A stretch of 64,000 bases of DNA. Origin: Parabacteroides sp. 52. GTDB taxonomy: Bacteria > Bacteroidota > Bacteroidia > Bacteroidales > Tannerellaceae. This document shows positions 1-7,309 of this stretch, in pieces. The notes under the pieces were generated by a model. It was not told where the DNA came from, ran no database searches, and was given only the letters and a program-made list of their open reading frames with translations. Both the position numbers and the translations under genes were made by a program. Every line of letters begins with the position of its first letter. Position 1 is the first letter of the stretch. The DNA is taken from assembly GCF_010500925.1 (NCBI RefSeq), contig NZ_QVMG01000004.1, positions 1-64,000 on the forward strand. Direction: 5' to 3'.

Positions 1-383
1 CACTGCAAGCAGTGGTCCCCCTCTTCTTATCCAAGAAGAGGAGCCAGGATAGTGCTGGTTGGTGTAAGGGGATGTATTGCGGATCACCCCGAAAAGTTGT
101 GGATCGCTTCATATGAGGTGATGTTTGAAAGTAGTCAAAGTAGTCAGAGTAGTTATCTGTCGCTTTGCTCCATAGTAGTTAAGTAGTATAATATAAACAC
201 ATTACCCATTCTACTTGACTACTTTAACTACTTGCTACTTTGACTACTTATATTAAATCCCCCTTCAAGTCCACAACTTTCCGGGATGATCCTGTATTGC
301 GGCCGTGGGATGTATCCCACGGTTATTCACATGAAACCCCTCCGGGGTTCATTGGTGACATCTTTTTTCGGGGTGATTTGTGC
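1..383. repeat. Hairpin-rich non-coding stretch with nested inverted repeats
   Basis: No convincing gene is present. Visible structures, left to right: a stem-loop at 1-14 (CACTG/CAGTG); a perfect 9-bp stem at 20-41; an outer inverted repeat 81-103 with 270-292 (21 of 23 positions match); an inner inverted repeat 131-154 with 226-247 built from GTAGT-like units; a perfect 9-bp stem at 303-322; and a 6-bp stem at 335-349. The decamer TGTATTGCGG occurs as a direct copy at 74-83 and 293-302, flanking the nested repeat. The whole could be a degenerate mobile repeat unit or a structured RNA. Its function is unknown, and the left boundary lies outside the window. Confidence 0.6.
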
Positions 384-824
384 TTATTCGTATTTGCGAT
401 GCAGGATTTCGGAATAGATGAGGGCTTTCTTTAATGCATCCGGATCATGAAAGTCATCGGCGGATACCAGGGGAGGTACTGGTTGGTCGGTTTCTTTTTT
501 ATTGAAAATGCCCGAAGAACCTTGCAGGCGGATAGCCCGTTCGATTTCACTTTCGCTCGTAAGGAAAGGAGTAGGGGTTTTCTGTTGTTTGGTGGGTTTT
601 TGTTTTTTTGCCGGTTTGACAAATGCTTTTTCCTCCGGTTCGTAAGGGATTATATCCCAAAAATCCCTGTCGGAAGCGGTTTCTCTACTGACTATGGGTG
701 GGGTAATCGGTGGTTGATTCTTTTGCTCTTGCTCTTGTGTTTTTTTCTTGATAGAGTTATATATACCACTGATTCCGGCAATCACCAGAAAAACAATATA
801 GAGCCAATCCCCTGCGTTATCCAT
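384..824 (-). CDS. Membrane-anchored hypothetical protein
   Basis: A 146-residue protein with one N-terminal hydrophobic segment (about residues 7-22), then a basic patch (KKK) and a long hydrophilic region rich in Gln, Pro and Lys that is probably disordered. No enzymatic motif is visible. The arrangement suggests a single-pass inner-membrane protein with a cytoplasmic tail, but this is inference. It is divergent from miaB and has its own well-formed Bacteroidales promoter (847-877), which makes it a real gene and not a shadow. An overlapping + strand reading frame at 447-932 has no such support. I do not recognise the family. Confidence 0.7.
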   Translation of the reverse strand: MDNAGDWLYIVFLVIAGISGIYNSIKKKTQEQEQKNQPPITPPIVSRETASDRDFWDIIPYEPEEKAFVKPAKKQKPTKQQKTPTPFLTSESEIERAIRLQGSSGIFNKKETDQPVPPLVSADDFHDPDALKKALIYSEILHRKYE

Positions 825-846
825 AACTTTGATTATTTTTGTAGTC

Positions 847-877
847 CAAAAGTACGTATTTTCTTGAGAAAAGCAAG
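847..877 (-). promoter_or_regulatory. Promoter of the 384-824 gene
   Basis: On the - strand, CTTG is followed after 19 bp by TACTTTTG, a full match to the Bacteroidales -7 element TAnnTTTG with a near-match -33 element. Transcription would start near 840, about 16 nt before the ATG at 824. Confidence 0.6.
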
Positions 878-897
878 ATTAAGAGTCCTATATAAAG

Positions 898-1028
898 TAA
901 ATAAGGGTAACTTCACAGCCACCCTTATTTGATTTAACCAAAACCTTAACTATGAAAAAATTTACGTTTTTCACTGCAAATATAAAATGCAGTTTCAAAT
1001 AATGCAAGTATTTACTTGCTTTTTTTTG
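898..1028 (+). other. Possible short transcript with 16-codon ORF and terminator
   Basis: This intergenic stretch holds, on the + strand, a hairpin at about 898-929 (AATAAGGGT / ACCCTTATT), a 16-codon ORF at 951-1001 with an ATGAAAAAA start in an A-rich context, a 6-bp stem inside that ORF (ACTGCA/TGCAGT), and a perfect 7-bp stem at 1004-1019 followed by a run of eight T. The last element is a textbook intrinsic terminator, yet no annotated + strand gene precedes it. A small RNA, leader peptide or attenuator ahead of miaB are all possible. No consensus promoter was seen. Confidence 0.3.
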
Positions 1029-1067
1029 ATAAAAGTGTTAAATTATGCTTTATTAATAAATGAATAA

Positions 1068-2441
1068 ATGAGAGAAGAAGAAAAAGGCGCTGACTTAAAA
1101 TCAGTAGCCCATGATCGGGAGAAATTATTGTACATTGAAACGTACGGCTGCCAGATGAATGTGGCAGATAGTGAGGTAGTTGCCTCCATTATGCAGATGG
1201 ATGGGTATACAGTAACCGAAAAAATAGAAGAGGCGGATGCCATACTCGTGAATACCTGTTCGGTGCGCGACAATGCGGAGCAGAAGGTGTTGGGTCGACT
1301 TCAGTATTTCCATTCGTTGAAACGCAAAAGAAAATCGTTGATCGTCGGCGTATTAGGTTGCATGGCAGAGCGGGTGAAAGAGGAACTGATACGTGACCAT
1401 CAGGTAGACTTGGTCGTTGGCCCGGATGCTTACCTGGACCTGCCGAATCTGATCGGTGCGGTGGAGCATGGGGAGAAAGCCATCAATGTGGAGTTGTCGA
1501 CGCAGGAAACGTATAAGGATGTGATTCCTTTGAAATTGAGCGGGGTCAATCTTTCCGGATTTATTTCTATTATGCGTGGATGTAATAATTTTTGCACGTA
1601 TTGTATTGTGCCTTATACCCGGGGGCGGGAGCGTAGCCGTGATCTGGAGAGTATCCTGAATGAGGTGCGGGATATGCGTGATAAAGGCTTTAAAGAAGTG
1701 ACACTTCTGGGGCAGAATGTGAATTCATACATCTTTCATGCGGGGGATGAGGAGATTACCTTCCCTAAACTCTTGGAAAGAGTGGCTCTGGAGGCTCCGG
1801 CTATGCGTATTCGTTTCACGACTTCCCATCCGAAAGATATGAGCGATGATACCTTACATGTGATTGCTTCTTATGCAAATATCTGCAAGCATATTCATCT
1901 GCCGGCGCAATCGGGCAGTAGTCGTGTCCTGGAGGTAATGAACCGGAAGTATACCCGGGAATGGTATTTGGATAGGATCGCAGCTATCCGCCGGATAGTA
2001 CCGGAATGTGCGGTTTCAACGGATCTTTTCTGTGGTTTCCATTCGGAGACGGAAGAGGATTATCAGGAGACTTTATCCCTGATGCGGGAAGTCGGTTATG
2101 ACAGTGCTTTTATGTTTAAATATTCGGAACGTCCGGGGACTTATGCGTCCAAACATATGGCGGACGACGTGCCCGAAGAAGAAAAGATACGCCGCCTGCA
2201 GGGGATGATCGACCTGCAAAACCAGTTGTCTAATGAAAGCAATCAGCGGGATATCGGCAAGACGTTTGATGTATTGATTGAAGGTTTCTCCAAACGTTCA
2301 CGCGAGCAATTGTTCGGACGTACAGGACAAAATAAAGTGGTTATTTTTGATAAAAAGAATTACCGTGTGGGAGACACTCTTTCGGTAAAGATCACGCATG
2401 CCTCTTCTGCAACATTGTTCGGAGAACCTGTAAACGACTAA
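1068..2441 (+). CDS. miaB: tRNA-2-methylthio-N6-dimethylallyladenosine synthase
   Basis: A cytoplasmic radical-SAM methylthiotransferase that adds the 2-methylthio group to i6A37 of tRNAs reading UNN codons. The 457 residues show the family order: an N-terminal UPF0004 domain with the conserved cysteines in YGCQMN (Cys28), NTCSVR and LGCMAE that hold the auxiliary cluster; the radical-SAM CxxxCxxC motif in RGCNNFCTYC (Cys172, Cys176, Cys179); and a C-terminal TRAM domain from about residue 385. Length is normal for MiaB. It stands alone before a hairpin at 2507-2533. The QNVNSY motif and YTRGRE stretch distinguish it from RimO. Confidence is high. Confidence 0.96.
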   Translation: MREEEKGADLKSVAHDREKLLYIETYGCQMNVADSEVVASIMQMDGYTVTEKIEEADAILVNTCSVRDNAEQKVLGRLQYFHSLKRKRKSLIVGVLGCMAERVKEELIRDHQVDLVVGPDAYLDLPNLIGAVEHGEKAINVELSTQETYKDVIPLKLSGVNLSGFISIMRGCNNFCTYCIVPYTRGRERSRDLESILNEVRDMRDKGFKEVTLLGQNVNSYIFHAGDEEITFPKLLERVALEAPAMRIRFTTSHPKDMSDDTLHVIASYANICKHIHLPAQSGSSRVLEVMNRKYTREWYLDRIAAIRRIVPECAVSTDLFCGFHSETEEDYQETLSLMREVGYDSAFMFKYSERPGTYASKHMADDVPEEEKIRRLQGMIDLQNQLSNESNQRDIGKTFDVLIEGFSKRSREQLFGRTGQNKVVIFDKKNYRVGDTLSVKITHASSATLFGEPVND

Positions 2442-2506
2442 TGGTTAAAGAATTTTAAAAACATAGAGCGTTCCACAAATTATTCGTTCTTTTGCATGGA
2501 AATTGG

Positions 2507-2540
2507 GAGAGTTATGTGTTGTGCATAACTCTCTGATTTT
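2507..2540 (+). terminator. Hairpin between miaB and ftsX
   Basis: A perfect 10-bp stem (GAGAGTTATG / CATAACTCTC) with a 7-nt loop is followed by TGATTTTTCT. It is placed to end miaB transcription. It could equally sit in the 5' leader of ftsX, since a weak -7-like TTCTTTTG lies just upstream at 2487-2494. Confidence 0.55.
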
Positions 2541-2565
2541 TCTAACTTTAAATGAATAGTGTTTA

Positions 2566-3444
2566 ATGGCTGAAAGTAAAAAGGTTAGCTCTGTCTCTTT
2601 TTTTAATTCGCGTCTTACCTCCATCATTAGTATTGCCCTGGTGCTTTTTCTGCTGGGAATGATTCTCCTGATAGGTTTATTAGGGAATAAATTATCCGTA
2701 TATGTGAAAGAGAACATCTCCTTTTCTATCGTATTGAAAGACAACCCCAAAGAGGGAGATATCAAACAGATGCAGAAACGCTTGAATGCCATGCCTTTTA
2801 TCAAATCCACAGAATATATTTCAAAAGATCAGGCAGCCCGGGAATTGGAGGAGGAGTTGGGAGAGAATCCGGAGACCTTCCTTGGTTTCAATCCGCTGCA
2901 GGCATCCATAGAGGTCAAGCTTCATTCGCACTATGCGAATCCGGATAGTTTGCCTATGATAGAAAAGCAGATCAAGTCTTATGCGACAGTTTCCGACGTA
3001 TTGTATCGCAAAGATATGATGGAGATGGTGCATACCAATATAACCCGTGTCGGTCTTTTTCTATTGGCTCTGGCTGCCGTATTGATGGTCATCTCTTTTG
3101 TTTTAATCGGTAATACGATTCGTTTACTGATTTACTCCAAACGATTTCTTATTCATACGATGAAGCTGGTTGGGGCTACTCCCGGTTTTATCCGGCGTCC
3201 TTTTATCCGGTACAATATGATCAGTGGCTTTTTTGCGGCGGTGTTAGCAATATTGTTGTTGACCGCATCGTTATATTATTTACAGACAGAGCTTCAGGGT
3301 TTTATTCAGATCCTGGATTTGCATACACTCGTTTTCGTTTATGTAGCCCTCTTGGCTTTGGGAATTCTCCTGTCTGTGTTTGCGACATTATTTGCCGTAA
3401 ACCGTTACCTGCGTATGGACGGAGATGAAATGTATTATGTTTGA
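2566..3444 (+). CDS. ftsX: Cell division protein FtsX
   Basis: The membrane subunit of the FtsE-FtsX ABC-type complex, which couples divisome activity to peptidoglycan hydrolases at the septum. The 292 residues show the family layout: a short cytoplasmic N-terminus, TM1 at about residues 20-42, a periplasmic domain of about 120 residues containing the conserved FtsX extracellular-domain pattern (SFSIVLKDN, then the GENP stretch), and three further membrane segments at about 160-185, 215-235 and 260-285. FtsE is not adjacent, as is common in Bacteroidetes. It begins a tight + strand run with DUF3098, uppP, truB, queA and folK. TTA ATG context starts at 2566. Confidence 0.93.
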   Translation: MAESKKVSSVSFFNSRLTSIISIALVLFLLGMILLIGLLGNKLSVYVKENISFSIVLKDNPKEGDIKQMQKRLNAMPFIKSTEYISKDQAARELEEELGENPETFLGFNPLQASIEVKLHSHYANPDSLPMIEKQIKSYATVSDVLYRKDMMEMVHTNITRVGLFLLALAAVLMVISFVLIGNTIRLLIYSKRFLIHTMKLVGATPGFIRRPFIRYNMISGFFAAVLAILLLTASLYYLQTELQGFIQILDLHTLVFVYVALLALGILLSVFATLFAVNRYLRMDGDEMYYV

Positions 3445-3529
3445 TAGGTGATTGTCAGGGGCAAACCGGAGCATAGGTTTGTGTGGCAATATGTTTAGGA
3501 ATTACAATTACTAATTTAGAATGAAATAA

Positions 3530-3772
3530 ATGGCTAAAAAGGACTTTGCATTTGGGAAAGAAAACTTTATTCTGATCGCGATAGCAATTGCGGTTATTGT
3601 GATTGGATTTGTATTGATGAGTGGAGGAGGTTCTGAAGACGGGGTGACTTTCAATCCGGAGATCTTTGGGGCACGCCGTATCATTGTAGCACCTGTAGTA
3701 ACGATTGTCGGTTTTATCCTGATGGTTGTCGGTATCCTGAAGAATAGCAAAAACGAAGAAGTGGAAGAATGA
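3530..3772 (+). CDS. DUF3098 small membrane protein
   Basis: An 80-residue protein with two predicted membrane segments (about 12-32 and 50-70) separated by a Gly-rich loop (MSGGGSEDG). This length and topology, and the position between ftsX and uppP, match the DUF3098 family of Bacteroidetes. The function is unknown; the conserved linkage suggests a role in envelope or division processes. Its stop overlaps the uppP start (ATGA), implying translational coupling. Confidence 0.85.
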   Translation: MAKKDFAFGKENFILIAIAIAVIVIGFVLMSGGGSEDGVTFNPEIFGARRIIVAPVVTIVGFILMVVGILKNSKNEEVEE

Positions 3773-4605
3773 GTATACTGGAAGTTATCATCATTGCCAT
3801 TGTAGAAGGACTGACCGAATTTTTACCCGTTTCATCCACCGGACATATGATTATTACCCAACACTTATTGGGGGTGGAGAGTACGGATTTTGTCAAGGCT
3901 TTTACTGTAGCCATACAATTGGGGGCTATCCTTTCGGTCGTTTGTCTTTATTGGAAGCGTTTTTTTCGTTTGAATCCGGGCAAGGTAACCGACCTACGAA
4001 GTTTTTTGCATGCATATGATTTTTACTGGAAATTGCTTGTCGCTTTTATGCCGGCAGCGGTAATCGGTTTTTTATTGAACGATTTCATTGACACTTTGTT
4101 GGAGAATGTCTGGGTGGTAGCCTCTATGTTGATTCTTGGAGGCATCTTCATGCTTTTTGTCGATAAGATATTTAATACCCCCCAGGAAGATCAGAAAATA
4201 ACGGAGAAGAAAGCTTTTCGTATCGGTCTCTTTCAGTGTATTGCTATGATACCGGGGGTATCCCGTTCGATGGCAACGATTGTAGGCGGTATGACACAGG
4301 GGCTTACCCGGAAGGAAGCTGCAGAGTTCTCTTTTTTCCTAGCCGTACCGACCATGTTGGGTGCGACAGGGTATAAGCTGTTAAAGCTTTTCCTGGAACC
4401 CGGAGGAAGTGATGTGCTGCAGGCTAATATGACAGCCTTGGTATTAGGCAATGTTGTCGCGTTTATTGTGGCTCTGATGGCCATAAAGTTCTTCATCGGA
4501 TATATTACTAAATATGGTTTTAAAGCATTCGGTTATTACCGCATCATCATCGGTGGCGGTATATTGGCATTGATGTTAACCGGACATAATTTGCAGATTA
4601 TTTAA
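3769..4605 (+). CDS. uppP: Undecaprenyl-diphosphatase
   Basis: An inner-membrane BacA/UppP phosphatase that converts undecaprenyl pyrophosphate to undecaprenyl phosphate, recycling the lipid carrier for peptidoglycan and O-antigen synthesis. Both catalytic signatures are present: the [14 protein letters not shown] motif at about residues 13-26 and [13 protein letters not shown] at about residues 160-173. The 278 residues and multiple hydrophobic segments are typical. It overlaps the DUF3098 gene by 4 nt and the truB start by 1 nt, so it sits inside a coupled operon. Activity usually gives some bacitracin tolerance in this family. Confidence 0.96.
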   Translation: MSILEVIIIAIVEGLTEFLPVSSTGHMIITQHLLGVESTDFVKAFTVAIQLGAILSVVCLYWKRFFRLNPGKVTDLRSFLHAYDFYWKLLVAFMPAAVIGFLLNDFIDTLLENVWVVASMLILGGIFMLFVDKIFNTPQEDQKITEKKAFRIGLFQCIAMIPGVSRSMATIVGGMTQGLTRKEAAEFSFFLAVPTMLGATGYKLLKLFLEPGGSDVLQANMTALVLGNVVAFIVALMAIKFFIGYITKYGFKAFGYYRIIIGGGILALMLTGHNLQII

Positions 4606-5309
4606 TGGATTTTATACAAGGAGAGATACTTTATTTCAATAAACCTTACCAATGGACCTCGTTTGATTTGGTGAATAAGTTCCGTTATAAGTTGTCACGG
4701 AAGCTAAAGGTGAAAAAGATAAAAGTAGGTCATGCCGGAACATTGGATCCGCTGGCTACGGGAGTGATGATCGTATGTACCGGGAAAGCGACCAAACGGA
4801 TCGATGAATTTCAATACCAGGTAAAAGAATATATAGCCACTGTTAAATTGGGAGAAACGACTCCCTCTTTTGATCTGGAGAAAGAAGTGGATGGAGTATA
4901 TCCGACCGAACATATCACCCGTGAACGCGTCGAAGAGGTACTGCGTACCTTTGTGGGAACGATCCAACAGGTGCCCCCTGTCTTTTCTGCTTGCAAAGTA
5001 GATGGAAAGAGGGCCTATGAGATGGCACGCAAAGGGGAAGCGGTAGAACTTAAATCCAAAACATTGGTTATTGATGAAATAGAGTTGTTGACCTGCGATT
5101 TGCCTGTGATAAAAATACGGGTGGTCTGTAGTAAAGGCACTTATATCCGTGCATTGGCCCGGGATATAGGGGTCGCACTGGAATCCGGTGCCCATCTGAT
5201 CGCCTTGGAGCGTACCCGGATAGGAGATGTAACCTTGGATATGTGTATGTCTGCGGAAGATATTGATCTTTTTCTGGAAGAGAACGTAAGTGAAAAAATA
5301 GAAGAATAA
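4605..5309 (+). CDS. truB: tRNA pseudouridine(55) synthase
   Basis: Forms pseudouridine 55 in the T-loop of elongator tRNAs. The catalytic motif [13 protein letters not shown] carries the nucleophile Asp48. The RxKxxxGTYIR-type motif ([13 protein letters not shown]) lies near residues 175-188. At 234 residues it is the compact bacterial form without a long C-terminal PUA extension, as is usual in Bacteroidetes. The ATG begins at the last base of the uppP stop codon, and queA follows after 14 nt. Confidence 0.96.
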   Translation: MDFIQGEILYFNKPYQWTSFDLVNKFRYKLSRKLKVKKIKVGHAGTLDPLATGVMIVCTGKATKRIDEFQYQVKEYIATVKLGETTPSFDLEKEVDGVYPTEHITRERVEEVLRTFVGTIQQVPPVFSACKVDGKRAYEMARKGEAVELKSKTLVIDEIELLTCDLPVIKIRVVCSKGTYIRALARDIGVALESGAHLIALERTRIGDVTLDMCMSAEDIDLFLEENVSEKIEE

Positions 5310-5323
5310 AAATAAATAGAAGT

Positions 5324-6376
5324 ATGAAGCTTTCAAAATTCAAATTTGACCTGCCGTCGGAACTTATTGCTACGCATCCGGCGAAGAACCGGGATGAGTC
5401 TCGTATGATGATTATCCATCGTAAGACGGGGGAAATCGAGCACCGGGTATTTAAGGATATACTGGAGTATTTCGGAGAAGAAGATGTTTTCATTTTTAAT
5501 AACACGAAAGTTTTTCCTGCCCGTCTTTATGGAAATAAAGAAAAAACAGGGGCACGTATTGAAGTCTTTTTGTTGCGTGAATTAAATGAAGACTTGCGTC
5601 TGTGGGATGTATTGGTTGATCCGGCCCGGAAGATTCGTATCGGTAACAAATTGTATTTTGGAGAGGATGATTCCATGGTTGCTGAAGTAATCGATAATAC
5701 CACTTCCCGGGGACGTACCCTTCGTTTTTTGTATGATGGCAACCATGATGAGTTTAAGCAATCGTTGTATGCCTTGGGAGAGACACCTCTTCCCAAATAT
5801 ATCGACCGCCCGGTAGAACCGGAAGATGAAGAGCGTTATCAGAATATCTTCGCTACGGAAGAAGGGGCTGTGGTGGCTCCGGCAGCCGGTTTGCATTTCA
5901 GCCGTGAGCTATTGAAACGGTTGGAGATAAAAGATTGTCATTTTGCTTTCCTGACGGTGCATTCCGGTTTGGGTAACTTCCGTGATATCGATGTGGAAGA
6001 CCTGACCAAACATAAGATGGACTCGGAACAGATGAATATCAGTGCAGAGGTAGTGAAGACTGTGAATGCGGGCATTGATGGTGGGCGTCGTGTCTGTGCG
6101 GTGGGCACTTCTGTGATGCGTGCGGTGGAGACGGCTGTCAGTACAGACGGTCACTTGAAAGAGTTTGAAGGATGGACGAATAAGTTTATCTTTCCTCCTT
6201 ATGATTTCAGTGTAGCCAATTCTTTGGTAACCAATTTTCATCTGCCTTTATCGACTTTATTGATGTTGACAGCCTCCTTTGGCGGATACGATATGATTAT
6301 GGATGCTTACAAGGTAGCTGTAAAAGAGAAATATCGCTTTGGTGCTTATGGCGATGCGATGTTGATTATCGATTGA
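5324..6376 (+). CDS. queA: S-adenosylmethionine:tRNA ribosyltransferase-isomerase
   Basis: Transfers and isomerises the ribosyl moiety of SAM onto 7-aminomethyl-7-deazaguanine in tRNA, giving epoxyqueuosine. The 350 residues carry QueA signatures: the N-terminal [23 protein letters not shown] at about 67-76, APAAGLHFS at about 186-194, THSG-like TVHSGLGNF at about 210, and the C-terminal [19 protein letters not shown]. Length is normal. The gene is embedded in the truB-queA-folK run, with only 3 nt between its stop and folK. Confidence 0.97.
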   Translation: MKLSKFKFDLPSELIATHPAKNRDESRMMIIHRKTGEIEHRVFKDILEYFGEEDVFIFNNTKVFPARLYGNKEKTGARIEVFLLRELNEDLRLWDVLVDPARKIRIGNKLYFGEDDSMVAEVIDNTTSRGRTLRFLYDGNHDEFKQSLYALGETPLPKYIDRPVEPEDEERYQNIFATEEGAVVAPAAGLHFSRELLKRLEIKDCHFAFLTVHSGLGNFRDIDVEDLTKHKMDSEQMNISAEVVKTVNAGIDGGRRVCAVGTSVMRAVETAVSTDGHLKEFEGWTNKFIFPPYDFSVANSLVTNFHLPLSTLLMLTASFGGYDMIMDAYKVAVKEKYRFGAYGDAMLIID

Positions 6377-6379
6377 TAT

Positions 6380-6844
6380 ATGGCTAAGGCTTATCTGAGT
6401 ATAGGGACAAACTTAGGAGATAAACGCGGAAACCTGTTAACGGCTACCGCTTTGTTAAAAGAAAGGGTGGGGGATATGCTCGCCCTTTCTACTATCTATG
6501 AAACAGAACCCTGGGGGTTTGAATCTCAGCATACATTTTTCAATGCGGCTCTTATCCTGGAGACCGCTCTTTCGCCTATGGAATTGCTTGATGTCACCCG
6601 CCTGATCGAGACAGAGATGGGGCGTATCAACAAAAGTGATGGATCCTATCAGGATCGCATTATCGATATAGACATTTTACTTTATGACGACCTTATCCTG
6701 CAAACCGATCGTCTTACTCTTCCCCATCCCCTGATGCACAAACGGACATTTGTCATGGAGCCTCTTGCCGAAATAGCCCCGGATGTCGTTCATCCCCTGT
6801 TGCATAAGCCGATGATACAATTGCGGTCCATATTATCCGAATAA
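6380..6844 (+). CDS. folK: 2-amino-4-hydroxy-6-hydroxymethyldihydropteridine pyrophosphokinase
   Basis: HPPK of folate synthesis: transfers pyrophosphate from ATP to 6-hydroxymethyl-7,8-dihydropterin. The 154 residues include SIGTNLGDKRGNL at the N-terminus, YETEPWGF (substrate-binding loop), and the magnesium-binding DIDILLYDD stretch after RIID. Length is typical for a stand-alone HPPK. It is the last gene of the run that starts with ftsX and converges on the small acetyltransferase-like gene at 6902-7168. No intrinsic terminator is obvious in the 57 nt between them. Confidence 0.95.
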   Translation: MAKAYLSIGTNLGDKRGNLLTATALLKERVGDMLALSTIYETEPWGFESQHTFFNAALILETALSPMELLDVTRLIETEMGRINKSDGSYQDRIIDIDILLYDDLILQTDRLTLPHPLMHKRTFVMEPLAEIAPDVVHPLLHKPMIQLRSILSE

Positions 6845-6901
6845 ACAGTTGTCCTTTTTTCTTTATTCCTGTTTCTTTATAAGTGCATGAAGCGCATTTG
6901 T

Positions 6902-7168
6902 TTATTCTCGGTATGTGGGATGTCTGTGTAACCACGCATTGGCATAAGAACAGCTCGCCATACAACTCAAACCCTTTTCCCGGGCATAATCGAATGCATT
7001 CTTTACCAAAGCGGCAGCCACTCCCTGGCCTTCAATGGGGGAAGGAACAAGGGTATGTGTTATGACCAATATTCCGTTAATTACTTTGTAGGTGACAATT
7101 CCGGTAAAGCCATCTACTGTAGTCTCAAATCGTTCTTTCTCCGGATGGTGAATAATAGCATAGTTCAT
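6902..7168 (-). CDS. Small GNAT-like acetyltransferase (YjdJ type)
   Basis: An 88-residue protein matching the short GCN5-related acetyltransferase family (Pfam Acetyltransf_CG type). The core is visible: strands around TTVDGFTGIVTYKVINGILVITHTLV, the acetyl-CoA loop IEGQGVAAALVKNAFDYAREKGL (a Q-G-x-A version of the Q/RxxGxG/A loop), and a C-terminal HPTYRE, close to the family H-P-E-Y end. The acceptor substrate is unknown. It is convergent with folK and appears monocistronic. Confidence 0.8.
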   Translation of the reverse strand: MNYAIIHHPEKERFETTVDGFTGIVTYKVINGILVITHTLVPSPIEGQGVAAALVKNAFDYAREKGLSCMASCSYANAWLHRHPTYRE

Positions 7169-7254
7169 ATGTCATTTATTTTATAGGATCGTTTTCTTTT
7201 GAATGAGAACATCTTTACTTACCTATTTGTTTTCTGTTTTTTTCTCTAACAACA

Positions 7255-7288
7255 AAAGGGCCATCCTATCTATATAGGACAGCCCTTT
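7255..7288 (-). terminator. Terminator of polysaccharide locus A
   Basis: On the - strand AAAGGGC and GCCCTTT pair around an inner CCTAT/ATAGG stem, followed by TTTTGTTGTT. It lies 20 nt after the last gene of the susC-led operon and would also insulate the downstream acetyltransferase gene. Confidence 0.8.
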
Positions 7289-7309
7289 CACTCCATGTGA
7301 ATAACTAAA

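Noticed and set aside
240..434. A 64-codon + strand reading frame at the left edge
   Set aside because: It runs through the inverted-repeat and hairpin region and overlaps the end of the - strand gene. The composition reflects the repeats.
447..932. A 161-codon + strand reading frame
   Set aside because: It is antisense to the 384-824 gene, which has a consensus promoter. The translated sequence is Phe- and Arg-rich and has no family resemblance.
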